Shown here in pieces: positions 44,488 to 55,021 of a DNA stretch of 60,408 nt. The notes under the pieces are model-generated. The model was not told the origin of the DNA and did not search any database. It was given only the letters and a program-made list of their open reading frames with translations. Within the stretch, counting starts at the first letter, position 1. Every line of letters starts with the position of its first letter. This stretch comes from Mycobacterium sp. (GTDB lineage Bacteria; Actinomycetota; Actinomycetes; Mycobacteriales; Mycobacteriaceae): contig JAOPVX010000274.1 of assembly GCA_025965975.1 (NCBI GenBank), positions 1 through 60,408 on the forward strand, written 5' to 3'. A program made the position numbers and the translations under genes.

Positions 44488-45953
44488 GCAGGGGCACCCT
44501 CTGGGGTGTCGGGCTCGGGCCCGGCGATCCCGAGTTGGTTACGGTCAAGGCGGCCAGGGTGATCGCCGAGGCCGACGTCGTCGCCTACCACAGCGCCCGT
44601 CACGGCCGCAGCATCGCGCGTGGGATCGCCGACCCCTACCTTCGGCCCGGTCAGATCGAGGAGCACCTGGTCTACCCGGTCACCACGGAGACCACCGACC
44701 ATCCGGGCGGCTACGCCGGTGCGATGGAGGACTTCTACCGCGAGTCCGCCGACCGCATCGCCGCCCACCTCGACGCCGGCCGCAACGTGGCCCTGCTTGC
44801 AGAGGGCGACCCGCTGTTCTACAGCTCCTACATGCACATGCACACACGGCTGACACAACGGTTCGACGCCGTCATCGTCCCCGGCGTGACGTCGGTGAGC
44901 GCTGCCTCGGCGGCGACTGGCACGCCGCTGGTCCAGGGCGACGAGGTGCTGACGATCCTGCCAGGCACGCTGCCAATTACGGAACTGAAGCGCAGGCTCG
45001 CCGACACCGACGCCGCCGTGGTGCTCAAGCTGGGCCGCTCGTATCCAGCTGTGCGAGAAGCGCTTTCGTCAGCCGGACGACTTGATGAAACGTTCTACGT
45101 GGAACACGCCAGCACCTCGCGTCAGCGCGTGATGCCTGCGGGCGAGGTCGACGACGAGACCGTGCCCTACTTCTCGCTGGCGATGCTCCCCGGCGCCGCA
45201 CGACAACATGCGCCCGCCGGCAGCGTCGCGGTGGTGGGCCTTGGCCCCGGCGACACAGATTGGATGACCCCGCAGAGCCGCCGCGAGCTTGCCGCTGCCA
45301 CCGACCTCATCGGCTACGGCCCCTACCTCGACCGCGTCGGGACCCGCAACGGTCAGCACCGCCACCCCAGTGATAACACCGACGAGCCCGCGCGTGCCCG
45401 GCTGGCCTGCACGCTGGCCCAACAAGGGCGCGCGGTCGCGGTGGTGTCCTCCGGCGATCCTGGCGTGTTCGCCATGGCCACGGCCGTGTTGGAGGAAGCC
45501 AAACAGTGGCCGGGTGTGCACGTGCGGGTGATCCCGGCGATGACGGCCGCGCAGGCCGTCGCGAGCCGGGTCGGCGCCCCGCTCGGGCATGACTATGCGG
45601 TCATCTCGCTGTCCGATCGGCTCAAGCCGTGGGAGGTCATCGAAGAGCGGCTGCGCGCCGCCGCGCGAGCCGACCTGGTGCTGGCGATCTACAACCCCGC
45701 GTCAAAGAGCCGTACCTGGCAGGTCGGCGCGATGCGGGAGCTGCTGCTGGCGTATCGCGATCCCGGTACCCCGGTGGTGGTCGGCCGCGACGTGTCGGGT
45801 CCGCGGGAAGAGGTGAAGGTGGTCGCGCTTGTTGACCTCGATCCCGCCGATGTCGACATGCGCTGCCTGCTGATCATCGGGTCGTCGCAGACGCAGTGGT
45901 ACACCGAAGAATCCGGGGACCGGGTCTTCACCCCACGCCGGTATCCCACGTGA
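44484..45953 (+). CDS. cobIJ: Fused precorrin-2 / precorrin-3B methyltransferase CobIJ
   Basis: A 489-residue fusion of two SAM-dependent tetrapyrrole methyltransferases. Residues 1-~240 are CobI (C-20 methylation; [32 protein letters not shown]). Residues ~245-489 are CobJ (C-17 methylation; [42 protein letters not shown]). The same fusion exists in M. tuberculosis. It overlaps cobH by four bases, so the three genes form a tight operon. Confidence 0.93.
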   Translation: MSRGTLWGVGLGPGDPELVTVKAARVIAEADVVAYHSARHGRSIARGIADPYLRPGQIEEHLVYPVTTETTDHPGGYAGAMEDFYRESADRIAAHLDAGRNVALLAEGDPLFYSSYMHMHTRLTQRFDAVIVPGVTSVSAASAATGTPLVQGDEVLTILPGTLPITELKRRLADTDAAVVLKLGRSYPAVREALSSAGRLDETFYVEHASTSRQRVMPAGEVDDETVPYFSLAMLPGAARQHAPAGSVAVVGLGPGDTDWMTPQSRRELAAATDLIGYGPYLDRVGTRNGQHRHPSDNTDEPARARLACTLAQQGRAVAVVSSGDPGVFAMATAVLEEAKQWPGVHVRVIPAMTAAQAVASRVGAPLGHDYAVISLSDRLKPWEVIEERLRAAARADLVLAIYNPASKSRTWQVGAMRELLLAYRDPGTPVVVGRDVSGPREEVKVVALVDLDPADVDMRCLLIIGSSQTQWYTEESGDRVFTPRRYPT

Positions 45954-45995
45954 CACCTTTGACAGTTTTTGTCACGGCGGATTAGTGTCCGGCGG

Positions 45996-47072
45996 ATGGC
46001 CCCCCTGGTGTCGATACCGCGCCATCCCGCCGACGTGACCAGCGAGTGGCTCTCGGCTGTGCTGGCCGCCGACGTCCGCGAGGTCGACGTCGCACCGATC
46101 GGCACGGGTCAGACCGGCGCTACCTACCGGGTGTCGGCGACGTATGCGAGCGAGCGCGACCTACCGGGCACCTTTGCGATCAAGCTGGGCGCCCAAGACG
46201 ACGCGGTCCGTGAACGGGTGGCGCTCGGCTACCTCTCCGAGGTCGAGTTCTACACCGACGTCGCGGACCGGATGCGCATCCCGGTACCCGAGTGCTTCCA
46301 CAGCGATATCACCGACAGTGGTGCGGATTTCGTTTTGGTGCTCGCCGATATGGCGCCCGCCGTGCAGGGCGATCAGATCGCGGGCTGCACGCCGCAGGAA
46401 GCCCAACTGGCGGTGCAGGCGCTCGCCGGACTTCACGGCCCGAGCTGGTGCGATCCGGTTTGGCTTGGGTTGTCTGCCATCTCGATGCCCAGGCCGGGCG
46501 ACGAGGCGGCGGCCAACGGCCTCGGTGACGTCTCGACGATGGCCGCCGACATCACGATCGACAAACTCGGCGCGCGCATGAGCGCCGAAGATCGGGACAC
46601 TCTGCGCGCGGCAATGGGATTGGTGACGCCGTGGTTGCTGGCAGAGCCGAAGCGGTTCGCGCTGATGCACGGGGATTATCGGCTGGACAACATGCTGTTC
46701 GATCCCGACCGCACACGCGTCACCGTGGTCGATTGGCAGACGATGGGTGTCGGTCTACCGGCAAGGGATCTGGCCTATTTCACCGCGACCAGCCTGGCAC
46801 CGACGGTGCGATCGGAGATCGAGCAAGACCTGGTCGGCCGGTATCACGAGGCCCTGTCGGGTTATGGTGTGACGGCTTACGACGCCGACACCTGTTGGCG
46901 CGACTACCGTCTCGGCGTCATCCAGGCGCCGTTGATCACCGGACTCGGCTTCGCCTTCGCCGCATCCACCGAGCGCGGCGACGAGATGATCCTCACGATG
47001 CTTCACCGTGGCTGCCTGGCGATCCGTGAGCTTGGAACGCTGGACCTGATCAACAGCTACCAGTCGATCTGA
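45996..47072 (+). CDS. Phosphotransferase of the APH/EcKL type
   Basis: A 358-residue kinase-fold protein starting at the ATG at 45996. It has GTGQTGATYRV (loop), Lys63 in FAIKLGA, LMHGDYRLDNMLF (His225, Asp227) and VVDWQT (Asp246). It is closely similar to the N-terminal domain of the fusion protein at 20061-22046 but lacks the second domain. The substrate is unknown. It occupies the place where M. tuberculosis has Rv2067c, blaC and sigC. Its 3' end overlaps the convergent cobK by 23 bases. Confidence 0.78.
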   Translation: MAPLVSIPRHPADVTSEWLSAVLAADVREVDVAPIGTGQTGATYRVSATYASERDLPGTFAIKLGAQDDAVRERVALGYLSEVEFYTDVADRMRIPVPECFHSDITDSGADFVLVLADMAPAVQGDQIAGCTPQEAQLAVQALAGLHGPSWCDPVWLGLSAISMPRPGDEAAANGLGDVSTMAADITIDKLGARMSAEDRDTLRAAMGLVTPWLLAEPKRFALMHGDYRLDNMLFDPDRTRVTVVDWQTMGVGLPARDLAYFTATSLAPTVRSEIEQDLVGRYHEALSGYGVTAYDADTCWRDYRLGVIQAPLITGLGFAFAASTERGDEMILTMLHRGCLAIRELGTLDLINSYQSI

Positions 47073-47784
47073 CCCAGTAGGCCGCGTCGTCGACGGTGGC
47101 CACCGTGGCCACGTCCGACGGCAGCGGCGGGCGGTCCACCATCACCACCGCAACGCCAAGCGCGGCCGCGGCATCCAATTTGGGCCGCGTCATCGCTCCC
47201 CCGCTGTTCTTGGTCACCAGCGCGTCGACGCGGTGTTCGCGCAGGACTGTCAGCTCGTCGTTGTAGTGGTATGGCCCGCGCGACAACACAAGTTGGTGCC
47301 GGCGAGGCAAGGTGTCCGCGTCAGGTGCGGTGACCGCACGGATCAGAAACCACGCATCGACCTCGACGAAAGCCGCGGTGCCGGATCGCCCGGTGGTCAG
47401 GAATATACGCGAATAATGCTCGGCGGCAACGGTTTTTGCCGCCTCCGCGTCGGAGCCCACGACTAACGCATCACCGGGAGGCCAGCCGGGGCGGGCCAGC
47501 ACCAGATGTGGGAGCCGCAGTTCGCCGCAGACCGTCGCGGCATGGGCTGTGATGGTGGCGGCGTAGGGATGGGTGGCGTCAACGACGGCGTCGACCTTCG
47601 AATCGATCAGCCACCGCCGCATCCCTTCGACACCGCCGAACCCGCCGATGCGTACCGCACCGACGGGCAGCGCGGGATCCGGCACGCGGCCCGCCAGTGA
47701 ACTGATCACGTCGACGTCGGGGTGCAGTCGCGCGGCCAGGGCGCGCGCCTCGGCGGTACCACCGAGCAGCAGGATCCGCGTCAA
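47050..47784 (-). CDS. cobK: Precorrin-6A reductase CobK
   Basis: A 244-residue NADPH-dependent reductase giving dihydro-precorrin-6B. It begins LTRILLLGGTAEARALAA and has VDATHPYAATITAHA, FLTTGRSGTAAF and LVTKNSGGAMTRPKLDAA. The start is taken as TTG 47784, which overlaps the cobM stop as TTGA and gives the same length as the M. tuberculosis protein; no ATG or GTG fits. Confidence 0.88.
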   Translation of the reverse strand: MTRILLLGGTAEARALAARLHPDVDVISSLAGRVPDPALPVGAVRIGGFGGVEGMRRWLIDSKVDAVVDATHPYAATITAHAATVCGELRLPHLVLARPGWPPGDALVVGSDAEAAKTVAAEHYSRIFLTTGRSGTAAFVEVDAWFLIRAVTAPDADTLPRRHQLVLSRGPYHYNDELTVLREHRVDALVTKNSGGAMTRPKLDAAAALGVAVVMVDRPPLPSDVATVATVDDAAYWVRSTGSC

Positions 47785-48536
47785 TGCCGTGGCCCCCTCA
47801 CCCGGCCTGATGAGTAAAGGTAGCTGTCGGAAAAACCTTCGGCAGCAAGCACATCCCCTACCACGATGACAGCGGTGCGGGTGACGCCTGCGGCCTTCGT
47901 CTGCTCTGCGAGGATCGACAGCGTGCATCGAAGCACGACCTCCTGCGGCCAGGTGGCGAATGCAACCACGGCACACGGGGTTTGCGGCCGGTAGCCGCCG
48001 GCCAGCAGCTGCGGCACGATCGCGTCGATCTGTGCGGCGGCAAGATGCAGCACGAGCGTGGAACCCGGCGCCGAGAGCGTTTGGAGGTCCTCCCCCGGTG
48101 GCATGGGAGTCGACAGCGTCGCCACACGCGTCAAGGTGACCGTCTGTGCGACGCCGGGCACGGTGAGCTCGCGGCCCAACACGGCAGCGACTGCGGCGAA
48201 CGCGGGCACGCCCGGCACGATCTCGTAGTCGACGCCCAGCGCGTCGAGCCGACGGCATTGTTCGGCCAGCGCGCTGTAGATCGACGGGTCACCCGAGTGC
48301 AGTCGCGCTACATCGAGACCCGCCGCATGGGCGTCGGCCAACTCGGTGATGATCTGGTCGAGGTTCAGCGGCCCGGTGTCGATAACGCGCGCATCCGGCG
48401 GACACAGCGCCAACAGGCCTTCGGGCATGATCGAGCCGGCGTAGAGGCAGACCGGACAGCGGCTGAGCAACCGCTGACCGCGCACGGTGATCAGATCGGC
48501 GGCGCCGGGCCCGGCCCCGACGAAGTACACGGTCAT
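47781..48536 (-). CDS. cobM: Precorrin-4 C11-methyltransferase CobM
   Basis: A 251-residue SAM-dependent methyltransferase. It has YFVGAGPGAADLITVRG, CLYAGSIMPEGLL, RLHSGDPSIYSALAEQ and VTLTRVATLSTPMPPGEDL. It starts at the ATG at 48536, overlapping cobL by four bases (ATGA), and is coupled to cobK behind it. Confidence 0.92.
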   Translation of the reverse strand: MTVYFVGAGPGAADLITVRGQRLLSRCPVCLYAGSIMPEGLLALCPPDARVIDTGPLNLDQIITELADAHAAGLDVARLHSGDPSIYSALAEQCRRLDALGVDYEIVPGVPAFAAVAAVLGRELTVPGVAQTVTLTRVATLSTPMPPGEDLQTLSAPGSTLVLHLAAAQIDAIVPQLLAGGYRPQTPCAVVAFATWPQEVVLRCTLSILAEQTKAAGVTRTAVIVVGDVLAAEGFSDSYLYSSGRVRGPRH

Positions 48537-49744
48537 CGCTTGGTCACCAACCACTGGGTGACCGGCATCGCGGGTCGCCAGCCGGTGAACCCGCCGACCG
48601 GCTCGCCGCGGTAGTGCTGGAACCGTCGTAGCTCCCCGCCGACCCGGGAATACCACTGGGCGAGAACGGCTTCGGACTCGGCGGTGACGGCGTTGACGAC
48701 CAGCCGGCCACCCGCAGGAAGCCGTTCATAGCAGGCCTCGAGCAGCCCCGGTTGAGTCAGGCCGCCGCCGATGAAGATCGCCGACGGCCGCGGCATCGCA
48801 TCGACGCCCCCGCTACTCGGCACGGCCTCGTCGAACGCGGCCTGCGCCTCGCCGCGCACGTCGACGTCGGCGCCGTGCGCCAACGCGTTCTCGGCAATCC
48901 GTTTACGTCGTTGCTCGTCGCGTTCGAACGCCACCGCCCGACACCGCGATCCGCTTCGGCACCACTCGATCGCGATGCTGCCCGACCCGGCCCCAACGTC
49001 CCACAGCAGCTCGCCCGTCCTCGGTGCCAACGCGGCGAGGGTGACCGCCCGCATCGACTGTTTGGTGATCTGACCGTCGTGGGCGAACGCATCGTCGGGA
49101 AGCACCGACAGCCGGGAATCGTCGGGCAGGTAGCGCACCGCAACCACGTTGAGGTCATCGACGTCGCCGGGAGGATTGGCCGCCCAGTCGCGCGCCGTGG
49201 CGTCGCGACGGCGCTCGGCCGGTCCGCCGAGCTGCTCGAGCACGCTCAGTTCGGAGTCACCGCGACCGCCGTCGGCGAGCAGCCGGGCCAGCGCGGCGGG
49301 GCCCGCGCCGTCGCGGCAGAGGACGACGGCCTTTCCACCGCGCCGGACCGCGCTGTGCGGGTCCGCGGTCATCAGGCTGATCACCTCGGTGTCCTGAACC
49401 GCCCAGCCGAGCCGGGTGCATGCCAGCGTCACCGACGACACGTGCGGCAACACCGTGACCTGATCCGCGCCGAACACCCTGATCAGCAAGCGGCCGACGC
49501 CGTGAAGCATCGGGTCACCGCTGGCGACGACGTGCACGTCACCATCGATGTCGCGCAGACTGTCCAGCGCGCCCATCAACGGCGACGGCCACTGCCTTCG
49601 CTCGGCCGTTACGCTGTCGTCCAGCAGACCCAGCTGACGGCTTGAGCCGTAAACAACTGTTGCCCTTGTCAATTCGTCGCGCGACGCGGGCGCGACGCCC
49701 GCGACGCCGTCAGCGCCGATACCGACGACCACGATCCTGTTCAT
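48533..49744 (-). CDS. cobL: Precorrin-6Y C5,15-methyltransferase (decarboxylating) CobL
   Basis: A 403-residue fusion of a CbiE-like methyltransferase (1-~205: VVVGIGADGVAGV, HVVASGDPMLHGVGR) and a CbiT-like decarboxylating methyltransferase (~210-403: DGQITKQSMRAVTLAALAP, LLWDVGAGSGSIAIEW, IFIGGGL). It starts at the ATG at 49744, overlapping the upstream SDR gene by four bases. It leads the cobL-cobM-cobK run. Confidence 0.92.
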   Translation of the reverse strand: MNRIVVVGIGADGVAGVAPASRDELTRATVVYGSSRQLGLLDDSVTAERRQWPSPLMGALDSLRDIDGDVHVVASGDPMLHGVGRLLIRVFGADQVTVLPHVSSVTLACTRLGWAVQDTEVISLMTADPHSAVRRGGKAVVLCRDGAGPAALARLLADGGRGDSELSVLEQLGGPAERRRDATARDWAANPPGDVDDLNVVAVRYLPDDSRLSVLPDDAFAHDGQITKQSMRAVTLAALAPRTGELLWDVGAGSGSIAIEWCRSGSRCRAVAFERDEQRRKRIAENALAHGADVDVRGEAQAAFDEAVPSSGGVDAMPRPSAIFIGGGLTQPGLLEACYERLPAGGRLVVNAVTAESEAVLAQWYSRVGGELRRFQHYRGEPVGGFTGWRPAMPVTQWLVTKR

Positions 49745-50490
49745 CGCGGCATCCTGCGCCACACGAACTGCGGCAGCAGGCGCAATCCGATGAACATCGG
49801 CCGCAGCGACCAGGGCACCCATACCGTCCGTCGTCGCTTGGCCAACGCACGCACCGTCGCCGACGCAACCTGATCCGGAGTGCTCGACAACGGCGCGGGC
49901 GTCATGCCCTCCGTCATGCGCCCGACCACGAACCCTGGCCGCACGATCAACAGGTGCACCCCGGTGCCGTACAGCGCGTCGGCGAGGCCGCTGCTGAAGC
50001 CGTCAAGGCCTGCCTTGGCCGACCCGTAGACATAGTTGGCGCGGCGCACTCGAACCCCGGCCACCGACGAGAACACCACTATGGACGCTCTTCGCGCGAG
50101 CCGCATGGTGTTGGCCAGCACCGTCAGCAGGCTCACCTGGGCGACGAAGTCGGTGTGCACGATGGCCGCCGCGTGCCCGGGGTCCTTCTCCGCGCGGGCC
50201 TGGTCGCCCAGGATGCCGAACGCCAGCAGCGCGGTGCCGATCGGGCCGTGCTCGGCGACGATCGATTCGACCAATGGCGCATGGGACGCGAGGTCGTCGG
50301 CATCGAATTCGCGCACGTGTACAGCGGCGGCACCGGCGGCCCGCACGGCCGCGACCTCGTCGTCGAGCTTGTCGGCGCGACGGGCCGCCAACAACACGGT
50401 CGCGCCGGGCGCCAGCCGCGTGGCCAGCTCGACCCCGATCTCGCTGCGGCCGCCGAAAATCACGATCAGCCCGCCGTCCGTGTCCTTCAC
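49741..50490 (-). CDS. Short-chain dehydrogenase, Rv2073c homologue
   Basis: A 249-residue SDR starting at GTG 50490: [48 protein letters not shown], then [10 protein letters not shown] (Tyr-x3-Lys) and [13 protein letters not shown]. The variant GGRSEIG nucleotide loop matches the DprE2-like branch of mycobacterial SDRs. The length equals that recalled for Rv2073c. It is coupled to cobL by a four-base overlap, though a role in cobalamin synthesis is not implied. Confidence 0.8.
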   Translation of the reverse strand: MKDTDGGLIVIFGGRSEIGVELATRLAPGATVLLAARRADKLDDEVAAVRAAGAAAVHVREFDADDLASHAPLVESIVAEHGPIGTALLAFGILGDQARAEKDPGHAAAIVHTDFVAQVSLLTVLANTMRLARRASIVVFSSVAGVRVRRANYVYGSAKAGLDGFSSGLADALYGTGVHLLIVRPGFVVGRMTEGMTPAPLSSTPDQVASATVRALAKRRRTVWVPWSLRPMFIGLRLLPQFVWRRMPR

Positions 50491-50525
50491 GGTTGCGATT
50501 ATGTCCTGCGCTAGCGTGGGGTCTG

Positions 50526-50939
50526 ATGGCGAATGCAACTACCAGGCTGACCAACGACGCGCTTGCGTTTCTCACCGAACGGCATCTGGCCATGTTGACG
50601 ACGCTGCGCGGGGACAATTCCCCCCATGTGGTGGCGGTCGGCTTCACCTTCGACCCGAAGACGCACATCGCCAGGGTGATCACCACGGGCGGCTCGCAGA
50701 AGGCTGTGAACGCAGACGAACGCGGTGTCGCGGTGCTCAGCCAGGTCGACGGCGCCCGTTGGCTGTCGCTGGAGGGCAAGTCCGCCGTCAACACCGAAAC
50801 CGAGGCGGTGCGCGACGCCGAGCTGCGCTACGCCCAGCGTTATCGCACGCCGCGGGTCAACCCGCGCCGCGTGGTCATCGAGGTCCGCGTTGAGCGCGTT
50901 CTTGGCTCCTCGGACCTGCTCGACCGCGCCGAGGATTAG
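50526..50939 (+). CDS. F420-dependent biliverdin reductase-type protein, Rv2074 homologue
   Basis: A 137-residue PPOX-class split barrel starting at the ATG at 50526: [53 protein letters not shown] and the C-terminal [19 protein letters not shown]. tuberculosis Rv2074, of the same length and position, has been shown to reduce biliverdin with F420H2. It converges with pepE; the stops overlap by four bases. Confidence 0.82.
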   Translation: MANATTRLTNDALAFLTERHLAMLTTLRGDNSPHVVAVGFTFDPKTHIARVITTGGSQKAVNADERGVAVLSQVDGARWLSLEGKSAVNTETEAVRDAELRYAQRYRTPRVNPRRVVIEVRVERVLGSSDLLDRAED

Positions 50940-52102
50940 CCCGTCCCGCCCGCCCCTGCGGGCACCACGACCAACTCGTGGGGCCGGTTGTTGACCGGCA
51001 ATGCGCCGTCGGCGGTGACGACCACGATGTCCTCGATGCGCGCACCCCAGTGGCCGGGAAAATAGATGCCCGGCTCGACGGAGAACGCCATGCCCTCCTC
51101 GAGCGTAAGGGCGTTGCCCGCGACGATGTAGGGCTCCTCGTGCACCGACAGCCCGATGCCGTGGCCCGTGCGGTGCACGAACGCCTCCGCCAAGCCCTCG
51201 GCCTCGAGCACGTCACGCGCGACGGCGTCCACCTGTTCCGCGGTTACCCCTGGGCGCACCGCCTCGACGGCGGCTTGCTGGGCGCGCTGCAGTACCGCGT
51301 AGCGCCTGGCCACTTCGGCATCGGGCTCGCCGATGCTGTAGGTGCGCGTCGAGTCGGAGTTGTAGCCCGGTTCGTACGGGCCACCGATGTCGACCACCAC
51401 GATGTCGCCGGCCCGCAGTTCGCGGTCTGAGCACTCGTGGTGCGGGTCGGCGCCGTGCGGCCCCGAGCCGACGATGATGAACGCCACCGCCGAATGCCCT
51501 TCTGCGACAATCGCTTCGGCGATATCGGCGGCCACGTCGGCCTCGGTTCTTCCTGGCACCAGAAACTCCGGCACCCTGGCGTGCACGCGGTCGATCGCGG
51601 CGCCGGCCTTGCGGAGGGCGTCGATCTCGGCGGCGTCCTTGATCATCCGCAGCCGCCGCAGCACGTCGGTGGCCAGCACCGGGACCACGCCCAGCACGTC
51701 GGCCAGCGGCAGCAGGTGCAGCGCGGGCATCGCATCCGTCACCGCGGTCGCGACGGCGAGCCGTCCAGATTGCCCGGCCTGCGCACCCCCCAGTGCGTCG
51801 GCCACCACACGGTACGGATCGTCGCCGTCCACCCAGTCCCGCACGGCAAGACCGAGTTCGGTCGCCGCGGATTCCTTCAGCGAGGCCAGTTCCAGTCGCG
51901 GCACCACCACCGTCGGCTCGCCCGTTGCTGGCAGCACCAGCGCGGTCAACCGTTCGAATGTCTGTGCCCGCGAGCCGACGAGATAGCGCAGGTCGTAGCC
52001 CGGCGTGATGACCAGGCCTGCCAGACCCGCATCGGCGGCAGCGGCCGCCGCCGCGCGAAGTCTCTTTGCGTAGACGTCGGTGCTGAATCGGCTTGCGGTC
52101 AT
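50936..52102 (-). CDS. pepE: Xaa-Pro dipeptidase-type metallopeptidase PepE
   Basis: A 388-residue M24 peptidase. The N-terminal creatinase-like domain (~1-150) has [17 protein letters not shown]. The pita-bread domain carries the metal ligands in IVVVDIGG (Asp), NSDSTRTYS (Asp), [10 protein letters not shown] (His), SVEPGIYF (Glu) and ARIEDIVVV (Glu). It cleaves X-Pro dipeptides. It corresponds to Rv2089c by neighbourhood. Confidence 0.87.
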   Translation of the reverse strand: MTASRFSTDVYAKRLRAAAAAAADAGLAGLVITPGYDLRYLVGSRAQTFERLTALVLPATGEPTVVVPRLELASLKESAATELGLAVRDWVDGDDPYRVVADALGGAQAGQSGRLAVATAVTDAMPALHLLPLADVLGVVPVLATDVLRRLRMIKDAAEIDALRKAGAAIDRVHARVPEFLVPGRTEADVAADIAEAIVAEGHSAVAFIIVGSGPHGADPHHECSDRELRAGDIVVVDIGGPYEPGYNSDSTRTYSIGEPDAEVARRYAVLQRAQQAAVEAVRPGVTAEQVDAVARDVLEAEGLAEAFVHRTGHGIGLSVHEEPYIVAGNALTLEEGMAFSVEPGIYFPGHWGARIEDIVVVTADGALPVNNRPHELVVVPAGAGGTG

Positions 52103-52112
52103 GGCCTGAAGG

Positions 52113-52508
52113 CTAATCGCAGGTCGAATAGCTGGCGACCTCGATCAGATTGCCGTCGGGGTCGCGGCAGTAGTGCGACGTCATCGGGCCGAGCGCCCCG
52201 GTCTTGGCGACCGGGCCAGCGGTGATCTGCACGCCGCAGGCCCGCAAATGGGCGCCGATGTCGTCCGGGCTGAGGTCGGCGATGAAGCACAGGTCAAGCG
52301 ATCCGGGGGCGTCGACGGCACCGGTCTCCCAGTTCGGCGCGCCGCTGGGACGCACATTGATCTTCTGGTTACCGAAGACCAGCGCCACGCGGCCCTCGCC
52401 GAAGACTTCGCGCTCCATGCCGAGCACCCGCACGTACCAGTCGGCGGTGGTGTCGACGTCGCCGCAGTTGAGCACCACGTGGTCGATGCGAGCAACAGTA
52501 AATGCCAT
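52113..52508 (-). CDS. VOC (glyoxalase) family protein
   Basis: A 131-residue two-module vicinal-oxygen-chelate protein: ARIDHVVLNCGDVDTTADWY, ALVFGNQKINVRP, LDLCFIADLSPDDIGAHL and YCRDPDGNLIEVASY. Metal ligands are probably His9, His ahead of YCRDPDG, and Glu in LIEV. The substrate is unknown. Confidence 0.85.
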   Translation of the reverse strand: MAFTVARIDHVVLNCGDVDTTADWYVRVLGMEREVFGEGRVALVFGNQKINVRPSGAPNWETGAVDAPGSLDLCFIADLSPDDIGAHLRACGVQITAGPVAKTGALGPMTSHYCRDPDGNLIEVASYSTCD

Positions 52509-52658
52509 GTGCTTCTCCTAGGTAAAGCTGCTGCCGGCTTGGTCAGATCGTCGACGGTTTGACGCTATCGCGGAAAGTTCCCTTCGCACACAATGTTTCG
52601 CTGCCTGCCTAGTTTCGCCATTCACTTCGGCCGCGGCGGCGTTGAGCGCGGCACCACG

Positions 52659-53114
52659 TCAGCGGGCTACGGTATCCGTCGACTCATGCAGGCCGGCCTT
52701 CGAACGGACGCGCGAGGATTGCAGGCCAACGTAGCCAAATACCAGCGCGGTCCCGATCTCGGCCACGGCGGAAAGCCACGAGAACCACGTGACGTTGATG
52801 CGCGGCCCGGTGACGAAACTGTCCTGATAGGCAGGAAGAAATGTCGGCAGGATATGTGCGTACACGAACAGCGCTGCGCTGCCGAAACCCACGAAGACGG
52901 CGAACTCGGGAGCTCGACGATCATGGCGCACCACCAGCAGGACTGCAACCACGACGAATACGCCCTGGACCATGCCGCCGATCATGACTGCCGTCGGCGA
53001 CGCAACCATCCCCCGACGCAGGTGATCAAGTCCGTGCACACCGAAGCCGACGGCGAATGCTAACGCTGCGATCGTCAGCCGGCGCGTCGGCGCCAGACGC
53101 CAGTCGTTTGCCAT
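52659..53114 (-). CDS. Four-helix membrane protein, unknown function
   Basis: A 151-residue protein starting at the ATG at 53114. Hydrophobic segments lie at about 12-32, 42-62, 72-90 and 110-130, with a basic RHDRRAP loop and a conserved-looking GFGVHGLDHLRRGM after the first helix. No family is assigned. The inverted repeat at 53137-53153 lies just upstream. Confidence 0.6.
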   Translation of the reverse strand: MANDWRLAPTRRLTIAALAFAVGFGVHGLDHLRRGMVASPTAVMIGGMVQGVFVVVAVLLVVRHDRRAPEFAVFVGFGSAALFVYAHILPTFLPAYQDSFVTGPRINVTWFSWLSAVAEIGTALVFGYVGLQSSRVRSKAGLHESTDTVAR

Positions 53115-53136
53115 GTCCACTCCCCTTGCCGGGATC

Positions 53137-53153
53137 TACTACCCAATGTAGTA
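53137..53153. promoter_or_regulatory. Perfect inverted repeat in a divergent promoter region
   Basis: TACTAC at 53137-53142 is mirrored by GTAGTA at 53148-53153 across five bases, and the adjoining GTAGTACTAC (53148-53157) is itself a palindrome. The site lies between the membrane-protein start and the exonuclease start. Confidence 0.45.
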
Positions 53154-53205
53154 CTACGGCGGGTGGATGTAAACGACGGCCCTCGCGCCCTGGCAGGATG
53201 ACGGC

Positions 53206-54165
53206 ATGTCCGCTCCCCTCTTGCTGCTCGACGGCGCCAGCATGTGGTTTCGCTCGTATTTCGGTGTGCCCTCGTCGATCACGGCGCCCGACGGCCGGCC
53301 GGTCAACGCGCTGCGCGGCTTCCTGGACGCGGTCGCCACCCTGATCACCCGGGAGCGCCCGGCCCGGTTGGTGGTGTGCCGCGACGACGACTGGCGCCCG
53401 CAGTGGCGTGTCGATTTGATCCCGTCGTACAAGGCGCACCGCGTCGCCGTCCCCGAGCCGGACGGCCAGCCCGACATCGAAGAGGTGCCCGACGATCTCA
53501 CGCCGCAGGTCGACATGATCCTTGAGATCTTGGACGCGTTCGGCATTCCGACGGCGGGAGCGCCCGGGTGTGAGGCCGACGACGTTCTCGGCACCCTGGC
53601 GTTGCGGGAGCACCGAGACCCAGTCGTCGTGGTCAGCGGTGACCGCGATCTGCTCCAGCTGGTGTGCGACGACCCGGTCGAGGTCAGAGTGCTCTATCTG
53701 GGCCGCGGGCTGGCGAAGGCGACGAAGTTCGGGCCCGTCGAGGTGGCCGAAACCTATGGCGTGCCCGTCGACCGCGCTGGACCCGCCTATGCCGAATTGG
53801 CGCTGCTACGGGGCGATCCGTCCGACGGTCTGCCCGGTGTGCCCGGTGTCGGGGAGAAGACGGCCGCGACGCTGCTGGCGCAGCACGGCTCACTCGAGGC
53901 CATCCTGGCCGCCGCGCACGACCCCGAATCAACGATGTCCAAGGCGTATCGGACGAAGCTGCTGGCGGCCACCGACTACATCGAGGCCGCCGGGCGAGTG
54001 GTGCGCGTGGCCACCGACGCCGATGTCAACTTCTCCACGCCGTCGGACACCCTGCCGCTGGCAGCCGAGCACCCGCGCAAGGTAGTCAAACTCGCCGAAC
54101 AGTACGGCGTTACGTCGTCGATCGGCCGGCTGCAGAACGCACTCGACGCGCTGCCGGCTACTTAG
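53206..54165 (+). CDS. 5'-3' exonuclease (Rv2090 homologue)
   Basis: A 319-residue FEN/PIN-family nuclease resembling the N-terminal exonuclease of DNA polymerase I. Acidic metal-binding motifs are in [27 protein letters not shown] and [12 protein letters not shown]; the H3TH DNA-binding motif is [17 protein letters not shown]. Expected to process flaps or primers in repair and replication. It converges with the DUF4333 gene; the ends overlap by eight bases. Confidence 0.87.
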   Translation: MSAPLLLLDGASMWFRSYFGVPSSITAPDGRPVNALRGFLDAVATLITRERPARLVVCRDDDWRPQWRVDLIPSYKAHRVAVPEPDGQPDIEEVPDDLTPQVDMILEILDAFGIPTAGAPGCEADDVLGTLALREHRDPVVVVSGDRDLLQLVCDDPVEVRVLYLGRGLAKATKFGPVEVAETYGVPVDRAGPAYAELALLRGDPSDGLPGVPGVGEKTAATLLAQHGSLEAILAAAHDPESTMSKAYRTKLLAATDYIEAAGRVVRVATDADVNFSTPSDTLPLAAEHPRKVVKLAEQYGVTSSIGRLQNALDALPAT

Positions 54166-54982
54166 GCCGGCCCACCTCGTAGGTGCCCTTGTCGTCCTGG
54201 AACGTCACGGTCAGTTGGCGCTTGGTCCCGTCGATGCTGACCTCGCAGTTAAAGGTGCCACCCTTTTTCACCGTGGGGCTCTGGCCGTTGTTGCACTTGA
54301 CGTCCTTGACGTTCTTGGCGCCGTAGCCGTTGGCCTCGTCGGTGAGGATCTGCTGCACGCCGCTCTGCGCGGCACTGACGTCCAGTTTGGTGGTGACGAA
54401 GAAGCCGGGCTTCCAGAAGCCCAACACCAGCACCGCGGCCACGATGATCGCGGCGAGTAAGCCGATCACGCCGCCGATGACGGCCAGTGAGCGTTTCGAA
54501 CCCTCCTCGGCACCCGGAGGGCTGTACGACGGGTACTGACCGTACTGACCTGGCTGTTGGCCGTACTGAGTCGGCTGTTGGCCATACTGCTCGCCGTACT
54601 GGCCGGGTTGGGCGTACTGACCGGGTTGGGCGTACTCACCGGGTTGGGCGTACTGAGTCGGGTACGCCTGCGGGCTGTACTCGCCTGGCTGCTGGCCGAA
54701 CTGCTCGGTCGGCGGGTACTGCGGCGGCGGCTGGTAGGCCGGGGCCGCCGGCTGCTGGTGTTGCGGATCCGCCGGCTGCTGATACTGCGGATACTGCTGC
54801 TGTTGCGGGTCGTAGGCCGGCGGCTGCCACGCCGGCGCCGCGGTGGTGGGTTGCTCGGCACCGGAGGTCGGCGGCTGCCATGCCTGGTTGCCGGACGGCT
54901 CGCTTGATGGCTGGTCCTTGCCAGGCTCGGGCTCCTGATCGGGCCGCGGCTGCGCCGGATCAGATCCTTGCGGTCCGCTCAT
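54158..54982 (-). CDS. DUF4333 membrane protein, Rv2091c homologue
   Basis: A 274-residue protein. Residues ~1-160 are Pro/Gln/Tyr-rich with repeated [11 protein letters not shown]-type units and probably disordered in the cytoplasm. A transmembrane segment follows ([20 protein letters not shown]), then an extracytoplasmic DUF4333 domain with a Cys pair ([17 protein letters not shown]). It is related to the three-repeat lipoprotein at 16035-16832. Position matches Rv2091c. Function unknown. Confidence 0.8.
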   Translation of the reverse strand: MSGPQGSDPAQPRPDQEPEPGKDQPSSEPSGNQAWQPPTSGAEQPTTAAPAWQPPAYDPQQQQYPQYQQPADPQHQQPAAPAYQPPPQYPPTEQFGQQPGEYSPQAYPTQYAQPGEYAQPGQYAQPGQYGEQYGQQPTQYGQQPGQYGQYPSYSPPGAEEGSKRSLAVIGGVIGLLAAIIVAAVLVLGFWKPGFFVTTKLDVSAAQSGVQQILTDEANGYGAKNVKDVKCNNGQSPTVKKGGTFNCEVSIDGTKRQLTVTFQDDKGTYEVGRPK

Positions 54983-55021
54983 GTCTCTCCTTGCTCATGG
55001 GTCACGCTGCTTGCGATCACA

